NCBI GenBank assembly: GCA_037141255.1
Contig: JBAXCX010000008.1
Location: forward strand, 1 to 42,715
Length of the DNA stretch: 42,715 nucleotides
Source: IMCC26207 sp037141255
GTDB taxonomy: Bacteria > Actinomycetota > Acidimicrobiia > Acidimicrobiales > Microtrichaceae
Direction: 5' to 3'
Shown one piece after another: positions 24,446-32,613 of this stretch (position 1 is the stretch's first letter; each line of letters starts with the position of its first letter). The notes beneath the pieces are model-generated. The model made no database searches. It was not told the origin of the DNA and saw nothing but the letters and a program-made list of their open reading frames with translations. Made by a program: the position numbers and the translations under genes.

Positions 24446-25665
24446 GTGAAGTTCTGGGGAATCCAGCCGGGTGAGTTTGAGGTGCGACCGCGTGCGACGT
24501 TGCTGCCGATGTAATTCAATTGCGCCTCGATGGTGCCAGCGCCAATGCATAACCCGCGAATGTCTCGGTAGACGCGCTCCACGGGATATTCCTGACTGTA
24601 CCCGTAGCCTCCGAGCAGTTGAATCGCCTCATCGCACACGTGTTTTGCAGCCCTGTTTGCTGCTGTCTTTGCCATGGCTGTTTCCATGGCCGGTGGCGTG
24701 CCGCCAGCTCCCGCCAAGTGAACAGCGCGCCGCAGCAGGAGTCGCGCCCCGTCAAGCTCAAGGGCCATCTCGGCGAGCTTCCACTGCAGACCCTGAAGAT
24801 CAGCTAAGGCCCGTCCACCAATCACGCGCTCATTCAGGTAACGCGTGGCGTACTCCAAAGAACCTTGAGCCGCGCCGATACACATAGATGCATTTCCGCA
24901 GCGTTCGTGGTTCAGGTGCGACAACAGAAGTTTGAATGCAGAGGTATCTTCAGGCTGGCCCGCAATCAGCACATCCTCTGCTCCTATCTGCACATCTTCA
25001 AATGCAACCTCGGCCTCGGTCGCTGCGTGTACTCCCATTGAGTGATGCACGCCCGTAAGAGTCACCCCCGGCCGGTCCATCTCGATGACTACGGCACCAA
25101 TTCCGCGGGCCCCCGACCCACCCGGCCAACGACACCAAACCAATATTCCCTGAGCAGCGTGACCCAGAGTTGAGTAATTCTTGTAGCCGTTGAGCACAAA
25201 GGTTCCGTCGCCCGCATCAGTCAGGGAGGTGCGCATATCTTGCACTGCAGAGCCAGCATCGGGTTCGGTAATGCCGATCGAAAGCAGTGCCTCTCCGGCT
25301 GCGACTGCAGGAAGCCAACGCTGCTTCATCGCGGCTGGACCAAGATGCTCAATACCTCGTGGCGGACCGTTGAAGGTGAGCTGACACCAGATTGCAGTTG
25401 AGACATCCGCTCGAGCGATCTCTTCGAGCACGATCGAGGCCTCAACATCTCCGTAGCCAAATCCTCCCCACTCTTCACCGATGGTGACGCGCAAGAGATC
25501 CGCCTGAGCCATTGCCTGAGCAGCTACGCGAGGTGGTTCCCCGGTTTGATCGCCCTGGGCGGCGCTGGGCTCAACCACCCGGCTAGCTATCCCTCGCGCC
25601 AACTCGCGCAGAGCGAGTTGGTCATCGGTCTCTTCATAGGGATCATGGCCTACTGCGGCGGACAC
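24442..25665 (-). CDS. Acyl-CoA dehydrogenase
   Basis: A 407-residue FAD enzyme that would desaturate an acyl-CoA. It has GITEPDAGSAVQDM (131-144) around the flavin, GYKNYSTLG, and LLGGYGYSQEYPVERVYRD near the C-terminus. The glutamate of the MCAD-type YEGT motif is missing (the segment reads LCIGAGTIEAQ). Glu254 in NHERCGNA aligns with the alternative catalytic base used by isovaleryl- and long-chain enzymes. The start is GTG 25665, three bases after the MaoC-N stop. It lies between the MaoC-N and synthetase genes, so activation, desaturation and hydration of one substrate may be grouped here. Confidence 0.9.
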   Translation of the reverse strand: MSAAVGHDPYEETDDQLALRELARGIASRVVEPSAAQGDQTGEPPRVAAQAMAQADLLRVTIGEEWGGFGYGDVEASIVLEEIARADVSTAIWCQLTFNGPPRGIEHLGPAAMKQRWLPAVAAGEALLSIGITEPDAGSAVQDMRTSLTDAGDGTFVLNGYKNYSTLGHAAQGILVWCRWPGGSGARGIGAVVIEMDRPGVTLTGVHHSMGVHAATEAEVAFEDVQIGAEDVLIAGQPEDTSAFKLLLSHLNHERCGNASMCIGAAQGSLEYATRYLNERVIGGRALADLQGLQWKLAEMALELDGARLLLRRAVHLAGAGGTPPAMETAMAKTAANRAAKHVCDEAIQLLGGYGYSQEYPVERVYRDIRGLCIGAGTIEAQLNYIGSNVARGRTSNSPGWIPQNFT

Positions 25666-25668
25666 TTT

Positions 25669-26118
25669 TCAGCCTGACTCTTTCTTGCGGCGAACGATCA
25701 GCGTGAACCGTTCGGTTACCACGGCGTTGCCAGACTCATCGCGCCAGTTCATCTCCCGCACGTAGAACTCCATGAATGCGGAAGTCGTTTCGCGTTCGTA
25801 TACATCTGAGATGCTTCCCGTTCCGGTCAGAGTTTCTCCAACTTGTGGTGCACGGCTGTACTCAAACTCTTGCTCGCCGTGAAGCATGATGCGGCCCGGC
25901 CCGCGGAGTTTGTCCATGGGTAGTCCGGCCGCGCCACCAGTACCCGATGAGCCCCAGTAGCTCATGACAAAGGGCCAGGTTGGTGGAGTGTTTGCTTGGT
26001 CACCTGTGTAACGGGCAGGGTCATCTTTGACCGCCGAAGCAAAAGCCCGAACCGGGCCTTGTTCTATGCGGATGGTTTGGGTGCCCAGATCGGTGCCGAT
26101 CAATTCGGTGAGCGCCAA
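25669..26118 (-). CDS. MaoC N-terminal-type hot-dog hydratase subunit
   Basis: A 149-residue single hot-dog protein of the MaoC_dehydrat_N / FAS1-DH type. It has PVRAFASAVKDDPARYTGD near the N-terminus and MLHGEQEFEYSRAPQVGETLTGTGSISDVYER in the middle. It lacks the D-x4-H catalytic pair of R-hydratases. In ChsH1-ChsH2-like enzymes such a subunit pairs with a catalytic MaoC partner. The only such partner visible is the MaoC gene at 34937, about 9 kb away. The start codon is TTG 26118, supported by GAGGGGG four bases upstream. It is the first gene leftward from site 7. Confidence 0.8.
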   Translation of the reverse strand: MALTELIGTDLGTQTIRIEQGPVRAFASAVKDDPARYTGDQANTPPTWPFVMSYWGSSGTGGAAGLPMDKLRGPGRIMLHGEQEFEYSRAPQVGETLTGTGSISDVYERETTSAFMEFYVREMNWRDESGNAVVTERFTLIVRRKKESG

Positions 26119-26153
26119 GAATCCCCCTCAGTCAGTGTGAAACGTCAGGGAAC

Positions 26154-26167
26154 TGACGCTTGCGTCA
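26154..26167. promoter_or_regulatory. Palindromic operator, site 7 (TGACGCTTGCGTCA)
   Basis: The arms TGACGC/GCGTCA are exact inverted repeats, between the divergent MaoC-N and SDR genes. TTAGCT starts 2 nt beyond it on the plus strand, one base off the TANNNT pattern. Two further half-sites (GTCAGT and CGTCAGG, 26131-26149) lie beside it on the MaoC-N side, so a second, weaker binding site is possible. Confidence 0.75.
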
Positions 26168-26234
26168 GTTTAGCTCGCTGCGGATGACTACGATGCGGCC
26201 ACGGGTGTTCACGCCCGATGGGAAGGATGCACGC

Positions 26235-27143
26235 ATGGGGATTTTACAGGACCGGGTAGCCGTGGTGACTGGCTCAGGCCGGGGTCTGGGCCGCGAGTTC
26301 GCGTTGGCTCTTGCGCGTGAGGGTGCTGCAGTAGTGGTGAATGATCTTGGAGTGACGCTTCGAGGCGACTCCACCCAGGATGATCCGGCTGACCAAGTGG
26401 TGGCCGAAATAAAAGCGGCAGGCGGCCGGGCTGTGGCGGCCTATGAATCAGTGGCGGACTTTGATGCGGCTGGGCGCATCGTTGCCACGGCCGTCGAGCA
26501 GTTTGGGCGGATCGACATCTTGGTCAACAACGCTGGGATCGTTCGAGATCGAACACTGGTCAAGATGCAAGAAGAGGATTTTGATGCAGTGATTGGAACG
26601 CATCTGAAAGGCACGTTCAACCTGACGCGCCACGCTGCTCCGATCATGAAAGAGGCGGGGTACGGGCGCATCTTAAACATCACCTCATCTGCTGGACTGA
26701 GGGGCAACTTTGGGCAGACTAATTACGGGGCAGCCAAGGCTGGGATTATGGGGATGACCTTTGTCTGGGCGCTCGAGCTTGCAAAGTCGGGGATCACCGT
26801 GAACGCCCTCGCACCCGCCGGTGTGACTCGAATGACTGCGGACCTCTCAGATGCCGATGCTGTCGCAGAGATGCCGGCGACCTTGGACCCTTCGCTCAAT
26901 GCTCCACTCATCGCATTTCTTGCTTCTGAGCAGGCGGGACACGTGAACGGACAGATCTTCGGGCGCACAGACTTTAGCTACACGATCTTTCAGCATCCGA
27001 AGCAAATAGCTTGGATGCATCGAGACGGAGGCTGGGACGTGCCCGGTGTAGTCGAGCAATTCGATACGATGCTCGGACAGCACCTGCAGCCTGTGGGGAT
27101 GGTGATGCCGAAGGGTCTCAGTCAAGATCAGGCCCGGGACTGA
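26235..27143 (+). CDS. Short-chain dehydrogenase (3-hydroxyacyl-CoA dehydrogenase, MFE-2 type)
   Basis: A 302-residue SDR close to the dehydrogenase domain of peroxisomal multifunctional enzyme 2 (HSD17B4-like). It has TGSGRGLG (12-19), VVVNDLG, NNAGIVRD, Ser151/Ser152, and Tyr164-x3-Lys168 in NYGAAK. It would oxidise a 3-hydroxyacyl-CoA formed by a MaoC-type hydratase. ATG 26235 has GGAAGGA upstream. The frame is open back to 26160, but that part overlaps the operator. It is the first gene of the unit that continues with the CMD-like protein and the DUF35-Ltp2 fusion. Confidence 0.88.
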   Translation: MGILQDRVAVVTGSGRGLGREFALALAREGAAVVVNDLGVTLRGDSTQDDPADQVVAEIKAAGGRAVAAYESVADFDAAGRIVATAVEQFGRIDILVNNAGIVRDRTLVKMQEEDFDAVIGTHLKGTFNLTRHAAPIMKEAGYGRILNITSSAGLRGNFGQTNYGAAKAGIMGMTFVWALELAKSGITVNALAPAGVTRMTADLSDADAVAEMPATLDPSLNAPLIAFLASEQAGHVNGQIFGRTDFSYTIFQHPKQIAWMHRDGGWDVPGVVEQFDTMLGQHLQPVGMVMPKGLSQDQARD

Positions 27144-27182
27144 TGCTGACACCTCAAAATCACGTTCAAAATGGAGACGGTC

Positions 27183-27551
27183 ATGGCTGCTCAACCCAAT
27201 GCTCAATCCGACAATCAGGGCGAGTTTCGAGAGGAACTCGCCTCGATGCACCAAGCATTCCCGGTGCTCACCGAGGGGTTATCGGGCTATCTCTCGGCTC
27301 TAGACAGTCTGCCGGGGATCGACCGCAAGACTCACGAACTGATTCGCTTGACCTGCACGGTGATTCTGCGCCATGGTCCGGCAGTTCGCCGTCACGCGAT
27401 GCTGGCGGCGGAGTTCGGAGCGAGTTGGCAAGAGGTACTTGGCACGATGGTGCTGACTCAACCGAGCTTTGGGCTGGTCCCAGCCCGAGAGATGTTGCCC
27501 TTTGCACAAGAGGGGTTCGAAGAGGGTCGGCAAGCGATCGCCGAGGAGTGA
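27183..27551 (+). CDS. Carboxymuconolactone decarboxylase-like (AhpD-fold) protein
   Basis: A 122-residue helical protein of the CMD/AhpD superfamily. The central part KTHELIRLTCTVILRHG and RHAMLAAEFGASWQEVLGTM matches the family pattern of a helix pair ending in H-x3-A-x3-G-A-S. The redox CxxC of AhpD is missing, and only one cysteine is present in this region. The start ATG 27183 has GGAG six bases upstream; ATG 27171 is a possible earlier start. It sits between an SDR and the retro-aldolase-like fusion, in one operon, and its stop is one base before the next ATG. A lyase or isomerase role on a pathway intermediate is a guess. Confidence 0.75.
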   Translation: MAAQPNAQSDNQGEFREELASMHQAFPVLTEGLSGYLSALDSLPGIDRKTHELIRLTCTVILRHGPAVRRHAMLAAEFGASWQEVLGTMVLTQPSFGLVPAREMLPFAQEGFEEGRQAIAEE

Positions 27552-27552
27552 G

Positions 27553-29259
27553 ATGACCACGCCTCAGCCCTTCCGTGTGCTGCCAAGAGTGACTGAAGAG
27601 AATCAGCATTTCTGGACGGGGGGCGAGCGTGATGAGCTGTGCTTTTTACAGTGCGCACCCTGTGGCGAATGGATTCATCCTCCAGCGCCTATCTGCCCAG
27701 CTTGTTTAAGCACAGAAGTTGCTCCTCAGGTTTCTTCGGGCAAAGGAGTCGTGCATGCGTTCACGATCAACCGGCAGCTCTGGTACCCAGATTTGGATCC
27801 TCCCTACGTGGTGGCAATTGTTGAATTAGCTGATCAGCCAGGTCTGAGACTGACTACCAACCTGGTTGGTGTAGACCCTGAAGATATCGCGATCGGCCAG
27901 GCAGTCCACGTGGTGTTTGAGAAGTACGGCGAAGGCGAAGATGCCGTCTGGCTACCCTTTTTTGAAATCAATCCCACCGCCGATTTGAGTGACTCAACTC
28001 CTGTCGCCCTAGTAGCGCCCGCAGCAAGAACTTGGTCACATATTGGTGAACGGCAGGCGGTCATTTCTGGCATCGGCCAGTCGCAGGTGGGCCGCCGGAT
28101 TTATCGGCAACCGCTTGACCTCACCATTGAGGCTGCGCTCAGAGCGATTGAGGATGCAGGACTCGACCGCTCGCAAATCGATGGTCTTGCTACCTATCCG
28201 GGCAACATGAACGTTCCTCCGGGTTTTTCGGGAGTGGGCATCACTGAACTACAAGACGCGTTGCGCCTTGAGTTGAATTGGTTCTCGGGCGGCCTTGAGT
28301 TGCCTGGGCAACTCGGGGCTGTAGCGAACGCTGTAGCTGCGGTTTCTACCGGACTGTGTTCACATGTTCTGTGTTTTCGAACGGTCTGGGAGGCTTCAGC
28401 CCAAGGGGATCGGAGTCGGTCCTCGGTGACGATGGGTGGCGGCGGTGGCGGTGGTGGCTATCGAGCTGACAGCTTTATGCAGTGGACTTTGCCATTCGGT
28501 GCGCCCTCGGCTGCAAATTGGATTGGCATGATGGCCAATCGTCACTTCCATGAGTTTGGAACAACCAGAGAACAGCTGGCTTGGATTGCGGTGAACTCCC
28601 GCCGAAACGCGCAGATAAATCCACAGGCCATTTATCGCACGCCGATGTCGGTGCAGGACTATTTGGATGTGCGAATGATCTCTGATCCGCTGTGCTTATA
28701 CGACTGTGACGTGCCTGCAGATGGGTCAACCGCCTTTATCGTGTCGCGGAGTGATTCTGCCGATGACCTGCGCAAAACGCCGATCAAAATCGAAGCCATG
28801 GGAACTGCGCTGCGGGGTCGGCCGAGTTGGGATCAGTTCGATGACCTGACCACGATGGCACTTCGTGACGCATCTTCGATGATGTGGGAACGGACCGACC
28901 TCAAGCCTGCAGATGTAGATATTGCGGAGTTGTATGACGGATTCAGTTTTATTGCTCTGTGCTGGCTCGAAGCACTCGGCTTCTGCGGCAAAGGTGAGGG
29001 TGGTCCCTTTATTGATGGCGGCGAACGGATCGCCCGTGAAGCTGCTGGTCGAGCAGGAGGAGTTGCTCTGAATACTCACGGCGGTCAACTCTCTGCTGGT
29101 CGACTGCATGGGTTCGGGTTCTTGCATGAGGCCTGCCTACAACTCTGGGGTGAAGCAGGCGAACGTCAATGCACCCTTCCCTCGGGTTCAACCCCACAAG
29201 TTGGTATTGCTGCTGCCGGCGGCGGGCCTCTAGCCGCCTCGTTTCTGCTGAGTTCCTGA
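27553..29259 (+). CDS. DUF35-Ltp2 fusion, predicted retro-aldolase
   Basis: A 568-residue fusion. Residues 1 to about 160 form a DUF35 domain with a full Zn ribbon (Cys34-x2-Cys37, Cys48-x2-Cys51) and an OB-fold. Residues from about 168 are Ltp2-like thiolase fold: ELYDGFSFIALCWLEALGFC, GEGGPFIDGGERI and GGQLSAGRLHGFGFLHEA. The thiolase cysteine is lost (FSGGLELPGQLG). In known steroid degraders Ltp2 and a separate DUF35 domain form an aldolase that uses tyrosines to remove the side chain. Tyr461 in LYDGF is a candidate. Here both parts are one chain. A run of eight glycines (295-302) lies in the thiolase part. ATG 27553 has GAGGAG upstream. Confidence 0.87.
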   Translation: MTTPQPFRVLPRVTEENQHFWTGGERDELCFLQCAPCGEWIHPPAPICPACLSTEVAPQVSSGKGVVHAFTINRQLWYPDLDPPYVVAIVELADQPGLRLTTNLVGVDPEDIAIGQAVHVVFEKYGEGEDAVWLPFFEINPTADLSDSTPVALVAPAARTWSHIGERQAVISGIGQSQVGRRIYRQPLDLTIEAALRAIEDAGLDRSQIDGLATYPGNMNVPPGFSGVGITELQDALRLELNWFSGGLELPGQLGAVANAVAAVSTGLCSHVLCFRTVWEASAQGDRSRSSVTMGGGGGGGGYRADSFMQWTLPFGAPSAANWIGMMANRHFHEFGTTREQLAWIAVNSRRNAQINPQAIYRTPMSVQDYLDVRMISDPLCLYDCDVPADGSTAFIVSRSDSADDLRKTPIKIEAMGTALRGRPSWDQFDDLTTMALRDASSMMWERTDLKPADVDIAELYDGFSFIALCWLEALGFCGKGEGGPFIDGGERIAREAAGRAGGVALNTHGGQLSAGRLHGFGFLHEACLQLWGEAGERQCTLPSGSTPQVGIAAAGGGPLAASFLLSS

Positions 29260-29277
29260 GCCGGACAGGTAAGGCAG

Positions 29278-31551
29278 TTATTGCCGTATCACTGCAATGT
29301 CAGCCTGGGCTTTTTGATCCACCATTGCTTCACCTAGAACTTCAAGGGTGACTCGGTGCAGCGTGGCCGTGAATGAAAACGGAGACTCGTAGTCGTCACA
29401 TACGGGAAGCCCAGGGTCAGCCCCACAGTGCAGCCCCGCTCCGGTTAGGTTCCAGCGCATAGGCGTAAAGCGCTCGATCGGACCCTCTCCGAGCAGGCGA
29501 CCATTCGAGAGCAGTTGCATCTGTCCGTGGTTGTTTCCGGTGCGCGTGAACCGTGCTTCAAGGCACTGCACTCCGGCGGCTAGGTCCTCTTCGGCCTCGA
29601 TGCGCACCCACTGCTTGCCCACCAGATTGTGCACGTACACCAGACGATTCTGCTGAACAAAAAAACTGAACCCTCCTTGTAGATTCCCGAGTGACAACAA
29701 CACGCCCTCACAACCCGTGTCAGGGATTTCTACATCGGCGCGCAAGGCATGTGATCGATTGAACAGCGGTGGTACTGCCTCCTCGGGAACCATGCCCGCA
29801 CCCGGGTGGTACACGACCAAGCTGCGATGTGCTGCTGCCCCGGGAGGCCGCCCCAAGGTGAACTCAGAAAAGGGTCGATTATCGAGCGGCAGCACCTGGT
29901 ACTTCTCGGCCTCCTCCCACCATTTCTCGATCATGCTGGCTAAGCGGCCCGGGTCTTGATCGCTCAAATCATTACATTCAGCCGGGTCGTTGATCAGGTC
30001 GTACAGCTCCCAAGCAACCTGATCCAAACCCGGTTCAGCTGTGTGGATGGGGTGAAAGGAAACTGCCTTCCACCCGTCGTGATAGAGGGCTTGGCAGCCA
30101 AACATCTCGAAGTACTGCGTATGCCGATTGCTTGGAACATCCGGATCGCTCAGCGTGTGAGCAAAGCTGGTTCCTGCCATTGGAGTTTGTGTTACTCCGG
30201 CTAGTTCCTCGGGTGGGTCCATCTCGAGCAGTTCGAGCAAAGTCGGAACCAGATCGATGGCATGGGTGTATTGAGTTCGCACTTCGCCCACCGAGGTAAT
30301 GCCCGCTGGCCAGGACACAATCAGCGGATCTGCAACTCCACCCTCGTGCACCTCGCGCTTCCAACGCCGAAACGGGGTGTTCCCGGCCACGGTCCAACCC
30401 CAGGGATAATTGTTATGCAGGCGCGGCCCACCAATCTCATCGATCCGCTCGATGGCCTCATCAAGGGGTCGCCCAACTAGATTCCAAGGTCTGGCGTCAT
30501 TGACTGAGCCGTTCGGGCCACCCTCAGAAGATGCCCCGTTGTCTGACAGCAGCAGCACCAAGGTGTTGTCAAGATCCCCCGTCTCTTCAAGGGCTTCTAG
30601 CAGCCTTCCAATCTGTGCATCCGTATGAGACAGATAAGCGCCGAAGGCTTCCATAAAGCGGGCGTAGAGCTTTTGCTCACTGCTGACGAGAGAATCCCAG
30701 GCGGGTACCCAGTCTGGCCGAGGAGATAATTCCGTATGAGCGGGTATGACGCCGAGGTCTCGTTGACGTTGCACCGTCTGTTCGCGTTCAACATCCCAGC
30801 CGTGATCGAACCGTCCTCGGTAGTGATCTAACCAGGTCTGCGGGGCGTGATGAGGGGAATGGCATGCCCCCGTTGCGAGGTACAAAAAGAAGGGCTTATC
30901 CGCATCAATTGCTCGAAGGTCGAAGACGTCCTCGATTGCATGATCCACCAGATCTTCGGTCAGGTGGTAGCCCTCGTTGATTGAGCGCGGCTGATCTACA
31001 AAGTGGTTGTCATGCACCAACCACGGAGCGAACTGATGGGTCTCGCCACCGTGGAATCCGTAGAACCGTTCGAACCCGCGGCCGAGTGGCCATGAGGTTC
31101 TTGGTGCTGCAAGGTTCATATCTTCGTCAGGAGTGAGGTGCCATTTGCCGACCGCATAGGTGGCGTACCCGCGTTCCACAAGAATCTGCGACAAGAAGCC
31201 ATTCGAGCGCGGAATGCGCCCTGAGTAGCCGGGGAACCCCGTTGCCAGATCAGTGATTCGACCCATGCCATTTGAATGATGATTTCTTCCGGTCAGCACA
31301 CAAGACCGAGTGGGTGAACACAGCCCCGTTGTGTGAAAATTGCTATACCGCAAACCGTTCGCAGCGAGGCCGTCTATGACGGGGGTGTCGATCTGGGAGC
31401 CAAAGCAACCCAACTGCGCAAACCCAACATCATCAAGCAGCACAATGACAACGTTCGGGGCCCCGGAGTTGGGCCGAACAGGCTCTGGCCAAGATGGTGT
31501 TGATTCCCAGAAGTATCGGCCGATAGTGCCCTTGAACGGTTCCGAGTTCAC
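29278..31551 (-). CDS. Arylsulfatase (AtsD-like, type I formylglycine sulfatase)
   Basis: A 757-residue sulfatase that would hydrolyse sulfate esters. The signature CSPTR starts at Cys78, the residue that is converted to formylglycine, followed by SCVLTGRNHH. Metal ligands are expected from Asp40/Asp41 (VLLDDVG) and LSDNGASSEGG, with KWHL and ACHSPHH as further active-site parts. No signal peptide is visible, so it is probably cytoplasmic, like AtsD-type enzymes of similar length. The start is GTG 31551. No ATG lies between it and the upstream operator, and the ribosome site is weak. The formylglycine-generating enzyme is not in the window. It diverges from an SDR across site 8. Confidence 0.92.
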   Translation of the reverse strand: MNSEPFKGTIGRYFWESTPSWPEPVRPNSGAPNVVIVLLDDVGFAQLGCFGSQIDTPVIDGLAANGLRYSNFHTTGLCSPTRSCVLTGRNHHSNGMGRITDLATGFPGYSGRIPRSNGFLSQILVERGYATYAVGKWHLTPDEDMNLAAPRTSWPLGRGFERFYGFHGGETHQFAPWLVHDNHFVDQPRSINEGYHLTEDLVDHAIEDVFDLRAIDADKPFFLYLATGACHSPHHAPQTWLDHYRGRFDHGWDVEREQTVQRQRDLGVIPAHTELSPRPDWVPAWDSLVSSEQKLYARFMEAFGAYLSHTDAQIGRLLEALEETGDLDNTLVLLLSDNGASSEGGPNGSVNDARPWNLVGRPLDEAIERIDEIGGPRLHNNYPWGWTVAGNTPFRRWKREVHEGGVADPLIVSWPAGITSVGEVRTQYTHAIDLVPTLLELLEMDPPEELAGVTQTPMAGTSFAHTLSDPDVPSNRHTQYFEMFGCQALYHDGWKAVSFHPIHTAEPGLDQVAWELYDLINDPAECNDLSDQDPGRLASMIEKWWEEAEKYQVLPLDNRPFSEFTLGRPPGAAAHRSLVVYHPGAGMVPEEAVPPLFNRSHALRADVEIPDTGCEGVLLSLGNLQGGFSFFVQQNRLVYVHNLVGKQWVRIEAEEDLAAGVQCLEARFTRTGNNHGQMQLLSNGRLLGEGPIERFTPMRWNLTGAGLHCGADPGLPVCDDYESPFSFTATLHRVTLEVLGEAMVDQKAQADIAVIRQ

Positions 31552-31620
31552 GTGGAGCGAGGCTATCGGGAAGAGGCTTTCGATGACGTGAGTAATCAGG
31601 AACCGCTACAGTCCCGACAC

Positions 31621-31634
31621 TGACATAGACGTCA
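31621..31634. promoter_or_regulatory. Palindromic operator, site 8 (TGACATAGACGTCA)
   Basis: A copy of the shared palindrome with one arm mismatch (TGACAT against ACGTCA), between the divergent sulfatase and SDR genes. It is preceded by C and followed by G as in the consensus. TAGCGG starts 2 nt beyond it on the plus strand, close to but not fully a TANNNT element. Confidence 0.75.
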
Positions 31635-31679
31635 GGTAGCGGCATTTCGCAGCAAGCACACGGGGAGATCCAGATAGCT

Positions 31680-32609
31680 ATGGGCATGGTGTTTGAAGGA
31701 AAAGTAGCCCTCGTGACGGGCGCAGGTCGTGGAATTGGCAGAGAAGAAGCACTCCTGCTTGCGAGCGAGGGTGCTTCGGTGGTGGTCAATGACCTCGGCG
31801 AGGCAGCCCAGGTTGTGGTGAATGAGATTGTTGCCGCCGGCGGAACTGCATCGGCCAACACCGATGACATCTCTTCTTGGGATGGCGCTGAGTTGCTGAT
31901 CAACCAAGCCGTGCAGACTTACGGTGGCCTTGATGTGGTGATCAACAATGCCGGAATCCTTCGCGACCGCATGAGTTTCAATATGTCCGAAGATGACTGG
32001 GACTCGGTGATGGCGGTGCATTTGAAAGGCCACTTCTCCGTTGCTCGCCATGCTGTTGCCTATTGGAAGCAACAGAGCAAAACAACCGGAGAACCCGTTG
32101 GCGCCGCAATCGTCAATACGGCATCGGAATCTGGTTTGTATGGCAATGCGGGGCAAGTCAACTATGCAGCGGCCAAGGCTGCCATTGCCTCGCTCACCAT
32201 TGTGATGGCCCGCGAATGTGAGCGCATGGGAGTTCGGGTCAACGCCATTGCGCCGGTAGCTCGTACCCGCCTTACCGAAGCCATCGCTGGCGATTACATG
32301 TTGCCCGACGAGTCTGGGTTTGATCGCTTTAGCCCCGACAACGTTGCTGCAGTGACCTGCTGGTTAGCCTCGGATTTGGCCCAAGGGATTTCGGGACAAG
32401 TCATCAAAGTGCAGGGCGGTCAGATTCAGTTGCTCGAAGGCTGGCGACCGTTAGTCGAGATCACCGACGACAAGACCTGGACCCTTGACTCGGTAGCTGG
32501 GCGACGTGAGGAACTCTTTCCGGCTGCAGCCGACGGAGCTGTTCCCCCGTTCTTCTTCGGGCCTCCGCCGGCCGATCGGGAGCGCTACCCGCAGATAGAC
32601 ATGGGTTGA
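31680..32609 (+). CDS. Short-chain dehydrogenase/reductase (hydroxyacyl-CoA or hydroxysteroid type)
   Basis: A 309-residue SDR and paralogue of the one at 4645. The motifs are TGAGRGIG, NNAGILRDRMSFNMSEDDW, NTASESGLYG and NYAAAK with the catalytic Tyr and Lys. The long C-terminal extension (VQGGQIQLLEGWRPLVEI and on) is also shared with its paralogue and not found in small SDRs. It would oxidise a secondary alcohol, perhaps on a CoA thioester. It is the first gene rightward from site 8, followed by the two acyl-CoA dehydrogenase subunits four bases after its stop. ATG 31680 follows CGGGGAG; ATG 31686 is possible. Confidence 0.87.
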   Translation: MGMVFEGKVALVTGAGRGIGREEALLLASEGASVVVNDLGEAAQVVVNEIVAAGGTASANTDDISSWDGAELLINQAVQTYGGLDVVINNAGILRDRMSFNMSEDDWDSVMAVHLKGHFSVARHAVAYWKQQSKTTGEPVGAAIVNTASESGLYGNAGQVNYAAAKAAIASLTIVMARECERMGVRVNAIAPVARTRLTEAIAGDYMLPDESGFDRFSPDNVAAVTCWLASDLAQGISGQVIKVQGGQIQLLEGWRPLVEITDDKTWTLDSVAGRREELFPAAADGAVPPFFFGPPPADRERYPQIDMG

Positions 32610-32613
32610 GCTC

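Noticed and set aside
28435..28458. Possible frameshift or sequencing error at the glycine run
   Set aside because: Eight glycine codons are in frame, with mixed GGT/GGC codons, and the Ltp2-like sequence continues correctly on both sides.
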